Source: an uncultured Eubacteriales bacterium
Lineage (GTDB): Bacteria; Bacillota; Clostridia; Lachnospirales; Lachnospiraceae
DNA length: 35,757 bases
NCBI GenBank assembly: GCA_902797845.1
Contig: CADBUJ010000031.1
Span: 1 to 35,757 of the forward strand
Direction: 5' to 3'
Below are positions 15,399 through 24,905 of the stretch, piece after piece. Made by a program: the position numbers and the translations under genes. The notes beneath the pieces were generated by a model, which saw only the letters and a program-made list of their open reading frames with translations, was not told the DNA's origin and ran no database searches. Position 1 is the first letter of the stretch; every line of letters starts with the position of its first letter.

Positions 15399-16580
15399 CT
15401 ACTGTTTCGATACCGTCTCGAGAAGATCCGTAAATCTGTTCATTATGGATCCCCAACTGTAATTATCCATTACATAATTATATCCGTTTTCACCCATTTT
15501 TAAACCTTTTTCCTTGTTATTGAGGAGAAATCTTGTGCATTCAAAGAATTCGTTCTGGTTTGTATAATACAGTCCGCCGTTGCTTTTTATGCAATGATAT
15601 TTAAGAACATCACAATTACCGTTCACCAAAACAGGTCTCTTTAAGGACATGGCCTCCAGGACTACTATGGACAAGCTTTCAAAAGGCGACGGCATTATAA
15701 GGAATTCCGATCCTTTTATGGCATCAAATTTATCCTCTTCGCTCACAAAACCTAAGCTGATAATGTCCGGATCCTTAGGCACGTCGATCATCTCCTTGCC
15801 CATGAGCAAGAGCTTTAGATCGGAAGGGTATGTCTTCTTGAACTCAGTATAATCCTTAAAAAGCTCACGACAGCCTTTATTCTCGTCTATCCTGCCTACA
15901 TATATGATGTAGTCATTTTCTATACCATACTTATTTCTGAACCGTTCTTCTGATATATCCGAAGGAAGATCCACTCCCGCTCCGCCAAGGCCATTATTAT
16001 GCGGCACATTGCCTATATGAAAGCGTTCTTCCACAAATTCCATTTCAGGAACCGTACAGTAGAAAAAGCCTGCTGCAGATTTAAATACATCATCATAAAC
16101 GGAAAGATGTATGGGAGCTTCATCGTGAGCAGTGGGAATAAGTACAGACTTTTCAGCTACTTCCTTTATTCCCCTTACAGTTGTGTAGTACAGATAAGTA
16201 AAGAAAACAAATATATCATAATCGTCCTTATGGTCTTTGATATATTGTATAAGTTCCGATGAATGGGGGCCCTGCATATCTACCCATTTTTCCTCAGCGT
16301 CTCTGCCTGAGCCGGTATTTAGTACCTTTTCTGACAGCTTATTGAACTTCCTCACATTACGGGGCTTGTCCACCGGAAATCTGTGGACCTTTATGCCGTT
16401 TACAACATCATCTCTGTTTTTATATTCATTTTTCCAGGTCATATAGTCCACGGCCATGGTGGTGATCACATGTACCTCATGATCATCAGGCATATGCTCT
16501 GCCATCTGTCTGGCAAGAAGCTCTGCACCTCCGTTGACTTCCAATCCGTATCTTTGAACTACAAAGGCTGTTTTTTTCAT
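15399..16580 (-). CDS. Family 4 glycosyltransferase
   Basis: A 393-residue GT-B glycosyltransferase. The N-terminal acceptor domain opens with VVQRYGLEVNGGAE, a glycine-rich loop typical of GT4. The C-terminal donor domain contains YVGRIDENKG and the E-x7-E motif in PFESLSIVVLEA, which binds the nucleotide sugar. It probably adds a sugar to a surface glycan, but no other glycan gene is nearby. The start lies 12 bp after the CAT-like stop without a clear ribosome-binding site, suggesting coupled translation. The ORF ends 28 bp before the C11 protease start. Confidence 0.88.
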   Translation of the reverse strand: MKKTAFVVQRYGLEVNGGAELLARQMAEHMPDDHEVHVITTMAVDYMTWKNEYKNRDDVVNGIKVHRFPVDKPRNVRKFNKLSEKVLNTGSGRDAEEKWVDMQGPHSSELIQYIKDHKDDYDIFVFFTYLYYTTVRGIKEVAEKSVLIPTAHDEAPIHLSVYDDVFKSAAGFFYCTVPEMEFVEERFHIGNVPHNNGLGGAGVDLPSDISEERFRNKYGIENDYIIYVGRIDENKGCRELFKDYTEFKKTYPSDLKLLLMGKEMIDVPKDPDIISLGFVSEEDKFDAIKGSEFLIMPSPFESLSIVVLEAMSLKRPVLVNGNCDVLKYHCIKSNGGLYYTNQNEFFECTRFLLNNKEKGLKMGENGYNYVMDNYSWGSIMNRFTDLLETVSKQ

Positions 16581-16592
16581 GGCAAGATCTGC

Positions 16593-17207
16593 TCAGAATC
16601 TAAGAGCAGCAAACTCCTCCGCAAACTTTTTAAAATGGATACCGTCTATAAAACGGTGATTTACCTCAAATGAAATATTTAATACTTTATTATTTCCGTT
16701 TTCCCTGATCCGGCCCCAGCAGAGCCTCGGTATATTATCGAGAGGATCATCCATCCCCTCATTGGTGACCGCCGTAAGATCCACCCAGGGAAGGCAGCTT
16801 ATATAGATCAGCTCATCATTTTCCGACCCTTTATCAAGGAATACGCTCTGCTCTTTAGCCTTTTTCTCAGCGGCTTCGGCAAAATCAATCAAAGATCCTT
16901 CCATGGGAACGGTTAATATCTTAAAAAGATCACTGTCTTTTTCCAGATATGTAAAGCTCGGTATCCTTTCGTCCAGAAGATAAATCTCCTTATCCCTTAT
17001 GGTATACCTGAAGTTTTCCACACTGTTTATGCTCTTTGTGACCCCGTATATCATGGAATAATAAAAGCTTATGCCTTCTTTCTTTGCGTATTCGTATATA
17101 TTCGTAACATCCAGATCGAAAGAGACCATGTAAAACGGATCTTTGACGCCGGAAAAATGATCATATATCTCTTTTCTGGGCCAGCATGAAATATCTATTT
17201 TTCTCAT
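16593..17207 (-). CDS. Chloramphenicol acetyltransferase-like protein
   Basis: A 204-residue protein of the trimeric CAT fold, slightly shorter than classical CatA (about 215-220). The catalytic motif is VNHRFIDGIH with His184, Asp188 and Gly189 matching HxxxDG. The residue before the catalytic His is Asn where CatA enzymes have a second His. The N-terminus (IDISCWPRKEIYDHF) and FYYSMIYGVTKSIN also fit. Many such chromosomal proteins have never been shown to confer resistance, so an acyltransferase of unknown acceptor is the safer call. The ATG follows the pepF stop by one base, with no separate ribosome-binding site. Confidence 0.85.
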   Translation of the reverse strand: MRKIDISCWPRKEIYDHFSGVKDPFYMVSFDLDVTNIYEYAKKEGISFYYSMIYGVTKSINSVENFRYTIRDKEIYLLDERIPSFTYLEKDSDLFKILTVPMEGSLIDFAEAAEKKAKEQSVFLDKGSENDELIYISCLPWVDLTAVTNEGMDDPLDNIPRLCWGRIRENGNNKVLNISFEVNHRFIDGIHFKKFAEEFAALRF

Positions 17208-17208
17208 T

Positions 17209-19020
17209 TCAGACTCTTATGCCGTCCAGATCCTCAGTAAGATCTGCTATTTCATCAATGATGCCGCTTATATAAGATATGGTATCCTTTAAAGGCTTGT
17301 CTGTAGTTATATCAACCCCTGCTATTGCCGCAAGACCTGCGGGATCCAGTGTGCTGCCGGCCTTCAGCATTTCAGTCCACCGATCCACCTGGGCCTGGCC
17401 TTCCTTGTCTATCTTAAGAGCAGCTTCCGTTGCAACCGTAAGCCCTGCGCTGTAAGTGTAGGAATAAAGGCCCATATAATAATGGGGCTGTCTCATCCAT
17501 GTAAGCTCTGCTCCGTCAGAGATCACTACATCATCTCCCCAGAAAAGGGACAGATTTTCCTTAAAGATCCTGTTTAATACCTCTGCATTTACAGATCCGC
17601 CGCGGTCTATTATCTTGTAGACTTCCCTCTGATACCATGCCTCACGCAAATGGGTAACGAAATTATGATAATACGTATTTCCGATAAGTGATGAGAGCAC
17701 CCAACGCCTGAATCTTTTATCCTCTTTAGTGGCCATAAGATATCTGGCCAGAAGCAGTTCGTTCATGGTGGAGGGAGCTTCAACTATATAAGTTGATACA
17801 TTTGTGTCGTAAAGAGACTGGTACATATTGCAGAGCCTGAAATGACCTGCATGACCAAGCTCGTGGGCAATCGTAAAGACATCAGACATCCTGTTGTTCC
17901 AGCTTAATAGTATAAAAGAATTTTTCCCATAAGGGGAACTGCAGAAGCCTCCGGTGGATTTTCCCTGATTCTTTCCGAAATCTATCCACCTTTCAGTATA
18001 TGCCTGCGTTACCATGTCTCTGTACTCGTCTCCCATTACGGAAAGGGCATTCGTAACATATTCCCGGGATTCTTCTATGGTCACCCTGGGATCGAAGCCC
18101 GGATCAAGAGGCAGTTTAAGGTCTGCAAAAGTCATCTCCGGGATCTTATGCATAGCCTGAATAAGCTTTGCATATTTTCTCATGGCAGGAGCCAGATCAG
18201 ATGTGATCATATCGATCTGCCTGTCAAACATTTCCCTTGTTACCTTCTGGTTGAAAAGCAGATAATCGAATACATTATCAAAACCTCTTTCCCTGCTCAT
18301 CACCCTGTCTGTAGTGACATAGGAATTATAAGCAGCTGCCGTGGTATTCTCATACTGCTTCAGCTTTTCGGAGAATTTTTCAAAGGCAGTTCTTCTGACG
18401 TCAGTATCACATTCATATTCGTAATCATCTTCAAAAAGAGAATAGCCCAGCGGATATTCCTTGTCCCCTGCCTTGAAGGAATCAAATCTCATATCAGCAA
18501 GTTTTGCCATATTGTAAACTTCGTAGGGCGTGCCGAATGTCTGGCTTAATGCCTTAAGGGTCTTTTCCGTTTCAGGCGACAGTCGGTGAGGCTTGTCCCT
18601 TAATATGTCCTTAAGAAAGCCCTTTGATCTTACGGCTCTTTCCGTAGCCTCTTTTATAACTTCTTCCGGCGCATCAGATATCTCGCTTTCAACGAAAGAG
18701 AGTCTGGCATCGATCTCTGTCAGTATGGAATAAGTTCTTTTTTCCCTTTCCTGAAGGGCCGTATCATAGCAGTCCACTGATGTGGCAAGTCCGGCATAAT
18801 CGCTTGTAAGATATGAGATTATATTTAACTCCTCATATTTATCAAGGCACTCCAGTATGGTATCCGTATCACAGAGCTTGCCCTTGTATTTATCTTCTAT
18901 TTCCTTTGCAAGGTCTTCAGCTCTTTTAAGGTCCTTTTCAAAATCCTCTTCTGTTTCGTAGATAAGTGAAAGATCCCATGTTTCTTCAACGGGGACGTCT
19001 TTTCTTAATATTTGTTCCAT
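17209..19020 (-). CDS. pepF: Oligoendopeptidase F
   Basis: A 603-residue M3B zinc metallopeptidase that cuts short peptides in the cytoplasm. The zinc motif is His386-Glu387-Leu-Gly-His390 in IAHELGHAGH, with a third ligand Glu expected in EAPSTMNE about 28 residues later. Length and the N-terminal helical region (VPVEETWDLSLIYETEEDF) are typical. It starts 20 bp after the aldo/keto reductase with an AAGGAG site. It probably shares the promoter at 20194, in a run of AKR, pepF, CAT-like, GT4 and C11 protease. Confidence 0.94.
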   Translation of the reverse strand: MEQILRKDVPVEETWDLSLIYETEEDFEKDLKRAEDLAKEIEDKYKGKLCDTDTILECLDKYEELNIISYLTSDYAGLATSVDCYDTALQEREKRTYSILTEIDARLSFVESEISDAPEEVIKEATERAVRSKGFLKDILRDKPHRLSPETEKTLKALSQTFGTPYEVYNMAKLADMRFDSFKAGDKEYPLGYSLFEDDYEYECDTDVRRTAFEKFSEKLKQYENTTAAAYNSYVTTDRVMSRERGFDNVFDYLLFNQKVTREMFDRQIDMITSDLAPAMRKYAKLIQAMHKIPEMTFADLKLPLDPGFDPRVTIEESREYVTNALSVMGDEYRDMVTQAYTERWIDFGKNQGKSTGGFCSSPYGKNSFILLSWNNRMSDVFTIAHELGHAGHFRLCNMYQSLYDTNVSTYIVEAPSTMNELLLARYLMATKEDKRFRRWVLSSLIGNTYYHNFVTHLREAWYQREVYKIIDRGGSVNAEVLNRIFKENLSLFWGDDVVISDGAELTWMRQPHYYMGLYSYTYSAGLTVATEAALKIDKEGQAQVDRWTEMLKAGSTLDPAGLAAIAGVDITTDKPLKDTISYISGIIDEIADLTEDLDGIRV

Positions 19021-19040
19021 ATTTGCTCCTTAATCTCTTA

Positions 19041-20162
19041 TCAATCTTCCAAAGCATATGCTGCATCTTCAAGCAGGCTTACTACAGGGAGCTGTTGAGG
19101 ACACGCATTTTCGCATTGCATACACCTGATGCAGTCCGATGCTTTTCCGCCGTTTGCGGTTCTGGCCCTGTATCTGCGTTTGGAATGTTCTTCGTTTTCA
19201 TACTGTATATATTGATTCTGAATGGTGAAGATCGTCGGGATGTCTATATTCATGGGGCATCCGCCTTTACAATACCCGCATGAAGTACACGGTATGGTCT
19301 TCTGTCCCGCTATTATACCCCGGGCTTTTTTGATTATCTCCTGTTCATCATCATTAAGAGGGATTATATTCTGCATGAAGGTGGTGTTGTCCTCCACCTG
19401 CTCTATGCTCGACATCCCCGAAAGAATTGTAAGTATACCCTCCAGTGATGCTGTAAATCTTATGGCCCATGATGCAAATGAACTGTTCGGATCATAAGAG
19501 CTGAACATCTCCTGAACTCTTGCCGGAGGCTTTGCCAAAAGCCCTCCCTTTACAGGCTCCATTATGATCACGGGTACTCCGTGCTTCCTGGCAACTTCAT
19601 AACATGCTCCAGATTGAATAGTCGGGCTCTCCCAGTCAGCATAATTTATCTGAAGTTGTACAAAATCAACATCCGGATGCAGTGTAAGGAGCTCATCCAG
19701 TCTTTTGGCGTCAGAATGGAATGAAAATCCCCAGTTTTTGATCAGGCCTTCGTCCCTTCTTTCCTTAACAAAATCCCAAAGGCCGTAATCGTCGTAAAGG
19801 AAATAATTGTCTTCTTCAAGGGAATGGAGCATATAATAATCGAAATACCCAGCTCCTGTTCGCTCCAAACTTGTGTAAAACTGCTGTTTTGCAGATGCTT
19901 CATCCTTACATTCCATAAAGGCGCAAAGCTTAGTGGCAATGGTAAAGCTTTCCCTCGGATATCTGTCCACAAGGGCCTCCTTTATGGCCGCCTCGCATCC
20001 TGTGTAAACATAGGCTGTATCAAAGTAGGTAAAGCCCCTTTCCATAAAGATGTCTACCATCTTTTTTACCTGTTCCATATCAAAACTTCCGTCGGGCAGA
20101 TGGGGCAGTCTCATAAACCCGAATCCCAGCTTGGGGGTGTTTTTTATCAAATCCTCTCTCAT
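19041..20162 (-). CDS. Aldo/keto reductase with C-terminal 4Fe-4S domain
   Basis: A 373-residue fusion of an aldo/keto reductase TIM barrel and a ferredoxin-like tail. Barrel catalytic residues are seen in YFDTAYVYTG (Asp, Tyr), IATKL (Lys) and YYMLHSLE (His). The tail carries two cluster motifs, CTSCGYCKGGCP and CIRCMQCENACPQ, which should hold two [4Fe-4S] clusters. Such proteins are common in anaerobes and have no firmly known substrate. The frame extends to 20216, but the ATG at 20162 has GGAGGT 7 nt upstream and starts the usual KLGFGFMRLP region. The extension would cover the promoter. Confidence 0.92.
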   Translation of the reverse strand: MREDLIKNTPKLGFGFMRLPHLPDGSFDMEQVKKMVDIFMERGFTYFDTAYVYTGCEAAIKEALVDRYPRESFTIATKLCAFMECKDEASAKQQFYTSLERTGAGYFDYYMLHSLEEDNYFLYDDYGLWDFVKERRDEGLIKNWGFSFHSDAKRLDELLTLHPDVDFVQLQINYADWESPTIQSGACYEVARKHGVPVIIMEPVKGGLLAKPPARVQEMFSSYDPNSSFASWAIRFTASLEGILTILSGMSSIEQVEDNTTFMQNIIPLNDDEQEIIKKARGIIAGQKTIPCTSCGYCKGGCPMNIDIPTIFTIQNQYIQYENEEHSKRRYRARTANGGKASDCIRCMQCENACPQQLPVVSLLEDAAYALED

Positions 20163-20193
20163 AATGTGACCTCCAAAACTTTCATACAGATCG

Positions 20194-20202
20194 ATTATAT
20201 CA
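20194..20202 (-). promoter_or_regulatory. Extended -10 promoter upstream of the aldo/keto reductase
   Basis: TGATATAAT on the minus strand, the same extended -10 sequence seen before lepA. No good -35 is present. It lies between the terminator at 20217-20238 and the GGAGGT site of the gene. Confidence 0.55.
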
Positions 20203-20216
20203 TATTTGTATAACAA

Positions 20217-20238
20217 AAAACGGCCCTAAGGCCGTTTT
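20217..20238 (-). terminator. Terminator after the VanY-like gene
   Basis: AAAACGGCC (20217-20225) pairs with GGCCGTTTT (20230-20238) around CTAA. On the minus strand TTTTTTG follows. It lies 42 bp beyond the stop at 20280. Confidence 0.88.
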
Positions 20239-20279
20239 AAATCAGTTAATGAAACATGGCTTCAGCTTACCGAATATAT

Positions 20280-21299
20280 TTAAAGTCCGCCGTAACCGAA
20301 TGTCACCAGATCTATCTCGCCGTCTTCATTTATGGCAAGCCACCATTGATAATCCATGTAATCCGAATCCGGTTTCAGGGTACCGAATCCTTCTTTCGGT
20401 GTCTTAAAATCCGTTAAGAGCAAAACTGCTTTTGTATAAGATCCGCCGCCCTCCAAGGTATTAAGCCAGTCCAGCTTTTCCTGATCTGAATACTCATCAC
20501 CTGCATATCTTATATTGCTTAATGTGCATCCCTCCCAGGAAGCAAAAAGACATTTGACCTTAATAAAGGCTTCCTTTAATTCCTCTTCCGTAAAAATATC
20601 AGAATCGCCGTAGTCTTCAGTAATATCTCCGGAAGATGCCTTTCCAAGGTACTCCTCCAGAGTAATGCCTTTATCTTCTATCTCCTTTGCCGTATCTTTA
20701 TCATTTATATATCTTATATGCCAGGGTTCGTAACCGTATCCCGTAATATGCTCTCTCCCGTCTAAATATCGGAGGATGAACCCGTGCTCCGCCAGCTTTT
20801 CGTGAATCGTGCTCCAGATCTCGGTGTACTGCACCATGTCTTCGTTCTCCACTACATTTTTTCCGTCAACTATAAGATAGAGATCCAAGGCTAATCCCGT
20901 ATGGTGCTCCGAATATCCGGGTACAGCCACTGTCTTTGCCGTATAAGCCTCGCCGTATTTTTCCGTAAAATCATCAACTATCTTCTGCTGGGCCTCCACG
21001 GTTCTTCTGGCAGAGTCAAGATCAACAAAGACACCTTCTTCCTCCAGCTCCTCTTTAAGCAAAAGATAGGCATCATAAGCAGCTTTCTCTACTTCCACAT
21101 CGTCTCCCAAAGAATTTGTCGTATGAACCGTCTGAACTTTATCCTCCCAGTCTTCAGGCAGAGGATTCAGCTTGTTCACGAGTACCATATAATCAAGGTC
21201 GTAGGAAGCATCTGTTTCCTGTTCCTGCTTTTTTGCACATCCTGAGATCATAATAACACTGAGTATTAATAGGATCCCCCATACAAAACTTCTTTTCAT
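20280..21299 (-). CDS. VanY-like D,D-carboxypeptidase lipoprotein
   Basis: A 339-residue lipoprotein with the lipobox ISGC (Cys21). The M15B peptidase domain spans about 70-200: the SxHxxGxAxD motif at 130-139 gives His132 and Asp139, and EPWH at 191-194 gives the catalytic Glu191 and the ligand His194. It would trim D-Ala-D-Ala ends of peptidoglycan outside the membrane. Residues from about 225 to 339 form an extra domain without a recognised family, with EELKEAFIKVKCLFASW at its start. No vanRS or vanHAX neighbours are present, so a housekeeping role is more likely than vancomycin resistance. The ribosome-binding site is GGGAGGAG. Confidence 0.88.
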   Translation of the reverse strand: MKRSFVWGILLILSVIMISGCAKKQEQETDASYDLDYMVLVNKLNPLPEDWEDKVQTVHTTNSLGDDVEVEKAAYDAYLLLKEELEEEGVFVDLDSARRTVEAQQKIVDDFTEKYGEAYTAKTVAVPGYSEHHTGLALDLYLIVDGKNVVENEDMVQYTEIWSTIHEKLAEHGFILRYLDGREHITGYGYEPWHIRYINDKDTAKEIEDKGITLEEYLGKASSGDITEDYGDSDIFTEEELKEAFIKVKCLFASWEGCTLSNIRYAGDEYSDQEKLDWLNTLEGGGSYTKAVLLLTDFKTPKEGFGTLKPDSDYMDYQWWLAINEDGEIDLVTFGYGGL

Positions 21300-21372
21300 C
21301 TTAAAATGCTCCTCCCTTCAGCACCCTTACTATATATACTTAAGCCATACATATGTCTCGGTGTTAAGATCA

Positions 21373-22530
21373 TCATTCTTCGCTGAACTCAAGATCCTGG
21401 ATGATATAATAATCGTATTCGGGATAAAGCTCTTTTGCCTCCTTGTAAAGAGTTGCCATAAGTTCAGATCTGTCGGGAGCATCGAAGCTTATAACCGCAT
21501 CTAGCCTTATTATGCCTGTCTCTTTATCAAGATAAAACCCATGGACCTGGTTTACATATTCATGAGACAGGAATCTTTCTTTAAGCTCTTTCTCGATCTG
21601 ATTTACTTTTTCATCATTTCTGTTGGAGGAATATATCCCAACTGCCGTAAGGATGATGTTATGCTGCTTATACACTTCGTTTGTGATATTTCTGCACAGG
21701 TCATCCACCTGACTTACTGACAGATCATCGGGGACCTCGATATGAATGGATGCCTGAAAGGTATCCGGTCCGTAATTATGGACTATAAGGTCGTATGCTC
21801 CCATTACATTGGGAAATTCCATTACTGTTTTTTTGATCTTTCCTGATAACTCTGCATCGGCCTTCTCTCCCAGAAGTCTTGAAAGAGTCTCACGCAGCAT
21901 GTCGATACCTGACTTTATGATAACTAGTGATATTACCGCGCCAAGATATGCCTCCAGAGAAAGACCTGAAAACATAAAAATGAGAGCTGCAACAAGGGTG
22001 GATGCAGATATTACTGAGTCCAGTGTGGCGTCCTCTCCGGAATTTACAAGGGAATCGGAGTTTACTCTCCTGCCAACTGTTTTCATGTATCTTCCCAGTA
22101 TTATCTTGACCACTACTGCTACAGCTATGATGATAAGAGCAATATAAGAATAATCAGGCTCTTCTGGATGTATTATCTTTTTAACGGATTCAATAAGAGA
22201 TGTGATACCTGCATACAGAATGATAACGGATATTATTATAGCAGTGATATATTCTATCCTTCCGTGACCGAAGGGATGCTTTCTGTCCGGTTCCCTCCCT
22301 GCAAGTTTCGTACCTACTATGGTTATGACAGAAGAAACTGCATCAGACAGGTTATTTACTGCATCCAGCACTACTGCAATGGAATTTGAGATAAGGCCTA
22401 TTATGGCCTTGAATGCTGCCAAAAATACGTTGGCAAGAATACCTACTATACTTGTCCTTATTATTACTGCTTCTCTGGACTGATGTTCGTTTTTGTGTGA
22501 TGTCTTCAGTTTATCCAGTGTTGCCATCAT
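21373..22530 (-). CDS. Cation diffusion facilitator, probably manganese exporter
   Basis: A 385-residue CDF transporter with six membrane segments followed by a long cytoplasmic domain. The transport site can be read: Asn59 and Asp63 in helix 2 (DAVNNLSDAVSS), Asp167 and Asp171 in helix 5 (GEDATLDSV). HPFGHGRIEY (85-94) is the family motif between helices 2 and 3. The N-D/D-D set differs from the D-D/H-D of zinc CDFs and matches what I recall for streptococcal manganese exporter MntE. The C-terminal domain is longer than usual. It starts 30 bp after the zinc-ribbon gene and may be the last gene of the metal cluster. Confidence 0.9.
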   Translation of the reverse strand: MMATLDKLKTSHKNEHQSREAVIIRTSIVGILANVFLAAFKAIIGLISNSIAVVLDAVNNLSDAVSSVITIVGTKLAGREPDRKHPFGHGRIEYITAIIISVIILYAGITSLIESVKKIIHPEEPDYSYIALIIIAVAVVVKIILGRYMKTVGRRVNSDSLVNSGEDATLDSVISASTLVAALIFMFSGLSLEAYLGAVISLVIIKSGIDMLRETLSRLLGEKADAELSGKIKKTVMEFPNVMGAYDLIVHNYGPDTFQASIHIEVPDDLSVSQVDDLCRNITNEVYKQHNIILTAVGIYSSNRNDEKVNQIEKELKERFLSHEYVNQVHGFYLDKETGIIRLDAVISFDAPDRSELMATLYKEAKELYPEYDYYIIQDLEFSEE

Positions 22531-22560
22531 AACACCTCGGTTTGATTTATTTGTATTCCT

Positions 22561-23451
22561 TTATATCTCCTCCAGATCTTTCCTTACTTTAAGGGCCTCT
22601 TCCATCATGGCTTTTAAAGCATCGTGATCTTCCGGATATTTTTCCATATCTTCGATAATATCAGGGCTCAGGAGATAGTCATAGGAAAAGCCTCTGATCT
22701 CGTAATCCGCGAATCCTATGCCGCCTATCTTATCCATATCTCCTGCGCCTTTAACATTAATGTCCGTATTAAGTCTTTTTATTCCCTCTATTTTTTCCTC
22801 TCGAGTAAGATCCTTAAGAGAATCTATATCTGATGCGATCCTTTCACAGCAGTCGTCGCAAACAGCATGCCATATGGCTTTTGCCCTCTTCCCCTGACTG
22901 TCATCATCCACGCTCTGGATCTTTATAAAAAGCCGGTCCGTTTCCTTTTTACAGAATTCACAATTCAGCTTTTCGCCGTATTTATAGGCCTTCAGGAATT
23001 TTTCCTTGAAAAGCTTTCTGGAATAGAATTTCTCTTTTCTGTACTTGTCGAATGTAAGATAGGGATCCACCTTTTCCTTACAGCATCTTGTAAGATAAAG
23101 GCATGAAGGATCGGCAAATCTCTCGTCCTCCATATATGAAGCAACTTCGCTTATATAATCATCATGAGTAGGCTGCCACATCAAAAGGTAAAGAGCGCTT
23201 ATAAGATCTCCGCCGGTTCCTTTTCGGAACTCTTCCAGTATGACATTCTCTCCCAGCTGAAAGCTTTTCTGTATTATGGAGCTGAATTTGGTGGCTTTCG
23301 GATCTTTCTCCTCCAGCTCCTTATACCCCATATACTCTTCCGCAGAGATATCTGATTCTATTAGCGGTTTTCCGCAAACAGGGCAGAAATTCCCCTCGGG
23401 GCCTGCGTATCCGTGTTCCGGGCAGAATCTGACATTTTGCTTTACAACCAT
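22561..23451 (-). CDS. Zinc-ribbon protein of unknown function
   Basis: A 296-residue soluble protein I do not recognise. The N-terminus has a zinc-ribbon-like set, Cys10, His13, Cys23 and Cys26 (RFCPEHGYAGPEGNFCPVCG). A second set of two CxxC pairs lies in the middle (NCEFCKKE and AVCDDCCER), separated by about 40 residues. The C-terminal part is acidic and helical. There is no signal peptide or membrane segment. It lies 28 bp downstream of the MATE gene and 30 bp upstream of the CDF gene, so it probably belongs to the same transcript. A structural or metal-sensing zinc protein is possible. Confidence 0.75.
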   Translation of the reverse strand: MVVKQNVRFCPEHGYAGPEGNFCPVCGKPLIESDISAEEYMGYKELEEKDPKATKFSSIIQKSFQLGENVILEEFRKGTGGDLISALYLLMWQPTHDDYISEVASYMEDERFADPSCLYLTRCCKEKVDPYLTFDKYRKEKFYSRKLFKEKFLKAYKYGEKLNCEFCKKETDRLFIKIQSVDDDSQGKRAKAIWHAVCDDCCERIASDIDSLKDLTREEKIEGIKRLNTDINVKGAGDMDKIGGIGFADYEIRGFSYDYLLSPDIIEDMEKYPEDHDALKAMMEEALKVRKDLEEI

Positions 23452-23479
23452 AGCTTTCTCCTTTGCCGTATTACGCCTT

Positions 23480-24859
23480 TTATGTAAGTCTCTTATTCTT
23501 CCATTTGCCTCTTTTATACATTATAACGGTTATTCCGGCGGCAATGAACCAGGATATGAGAACGGATGTGCATATCATAAAAAAGTTTCCCGTAGGGTTT
23601 TCGGGAGTTTTCGTAAGATGCACCAGAAGATATGCCAGAGGTGTGCTTATGCCTATGGTCTGTGTGATGGAGATCCACATGGGCGTGACTGTATCTCCCG
23701 CTCCTCTCATAACACCTGAAAGGCATTGGGTTACTTCAAATATGATATATCCCACCAGAAGGATGCTCATTACGGTATAGCTTATATCGATAAGATCCTC
23801 TGTTTTCGTAAATATCTTCATTAAGGATTTTCCGAAAAGGATTATTATGGCAGAAATGACCGTGCTTACAGAAACTGCAAGGAGCGTTCCTTTCTTTACT
23901 CCTTCCTCCACTCTGTCCAGTTTCCCTGCTCCGATGTTCTGTCCGGCAAAAGTGGTCATAGCCGTACCGAAGGAAAATGCGGGAAGTATAGCGAATCCGT
24001 CTATCCTCTGTACTATAACATTCGCTGCAATATACGTTGATCCGAAGGAATTTGTAAGGGCCTGTGTCAATACAAGCGACATGGAAAAGACACCTTGAGT
24101 AAGTCCCGAGGGCAGTCCCAATCGGATAAGGCTTCTTGAATAAAAACGTTCCGGCTTAAGATACTTCTTCTTGAGATCAAATACATCCTTCATGCGCATA
24201 AGCTTTAAGAAGGTAAGCACAGCCGACACAGCCTGAGCTATTATCGTAGCAAGAGCCACGCCTGCAACAGCCATATCAAAGTAGACCACAAATACATAAT
24301 CCAGGGCTACATTAAGGAGTGTTGCAATTATAAGATATAAAAGGGCTGAAAGAGAATCTCCCAGACCTCTTAGTATTCCCCCGAGTATATTGTAAAGGGC
24401 GGAACCGGCGATACCTATAAAGATGATAATAAGATATGCTGAAGCCCAATCTATTATCTCATCCGGAGTGTTTAGAAGATGAAGAAGCGGCCTGGCTCCC
24501 AGGGCCCCGACCACCATTACTATAAGTGATGCTATCACCGTTAAAGTTATACAGCTCCCTATTGATCCGGAAAGCTCCTCCCTCATCTTGGCTCCGTAAT
24601 ACTGGGAAACCATTATACTTGCTCCGGTTGCTATGCCTACGAAGAGCACAAACATAAGGTTAAGGACCGGAGCCGCGCTTCCTACTGCTGATAATGCATC
24701 ATCCCCTACAAACTGACCTACTATAATGGAATCTACTGTGTTATATAACTGCTGAGCTATATTGCCGATCAGCATCGGAACGGCAAACCTTACTATCTGA
24801 TGCACGGGGTTTCCCACAGTCATGTCAACCGCGCCGAAAAGTCTTTTAATTCTGTCCAT
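23480..24859 (-). CDS. MATE family efflux transporter
   Basis: A 459-residue transporter with about 12 membrane segments in two similar halves. Signals include GNIAQQLYNTVDSIIVGQFVGDDALSAVG in helices 1-2 and the later GFAILPAFSFGTAMTTFAGQNIGA, both typical of the DinF/NorM-like MATE branch. It exports organic cations or drugs with Na+ or H+. No clear ribosome-binding site precedes the ATG, and an in-frame stop lies just upstream. It begins 46 bp after the HMA gene. Whether it works with the metal genes around it is unknown. Confidence 0.9.
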   Translation of the reverse strand: MDRIKRLFGAVDMTVGNPVHQIVRFAVPMLIGNIAQQLYNTVDSIIVGQFVGDDALSAVGSAAPVLNLMFVLFVGIATGASIMVSQYYGAKMREELSGSIGSCITLTVIASLIVMVVGALGARPLLHLLNTPDEIIDWASAYLIIIFIGIAGSALYNILGGILRGLGDSLSALLYLIIATLLNVALDYVFVVYFDMAVAGVALATIIAQAVSAVLTFLKLMRMKDVFDLKKKYLKPERFYSRSLIRLGLPSGLTQGVFSMSLVLTQALTNSFGSTYIAANVIVQRIDGFAILPAFSFGTAMTTFAGQNIGAGKLDRVEEGVKKGTLLAVSVSTVISAIIILFGKSLMKIFTKTEDLIDISYTVMSILLVGYIIFEVTQCLSGVMRGAGDTVTPMWISITQTIGISTPLAYLLVHLTKTPENPTGNFFMICTSVLISWFIAAGITVIMYKRGKWKNKRLT

Positions 24860-24905
24860 AAATGAATTACTTGATCTTTGATGCCTTAATTCTTATTTCT
24901 GTAAA

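Noticed and set aside
20280..21299. Vancomycin resistance determinant
   Set aside because: Only a VanY-like carboxypeptidase is present, without vanHAX or vanRS; such enzymes are common housekeeping proteins.
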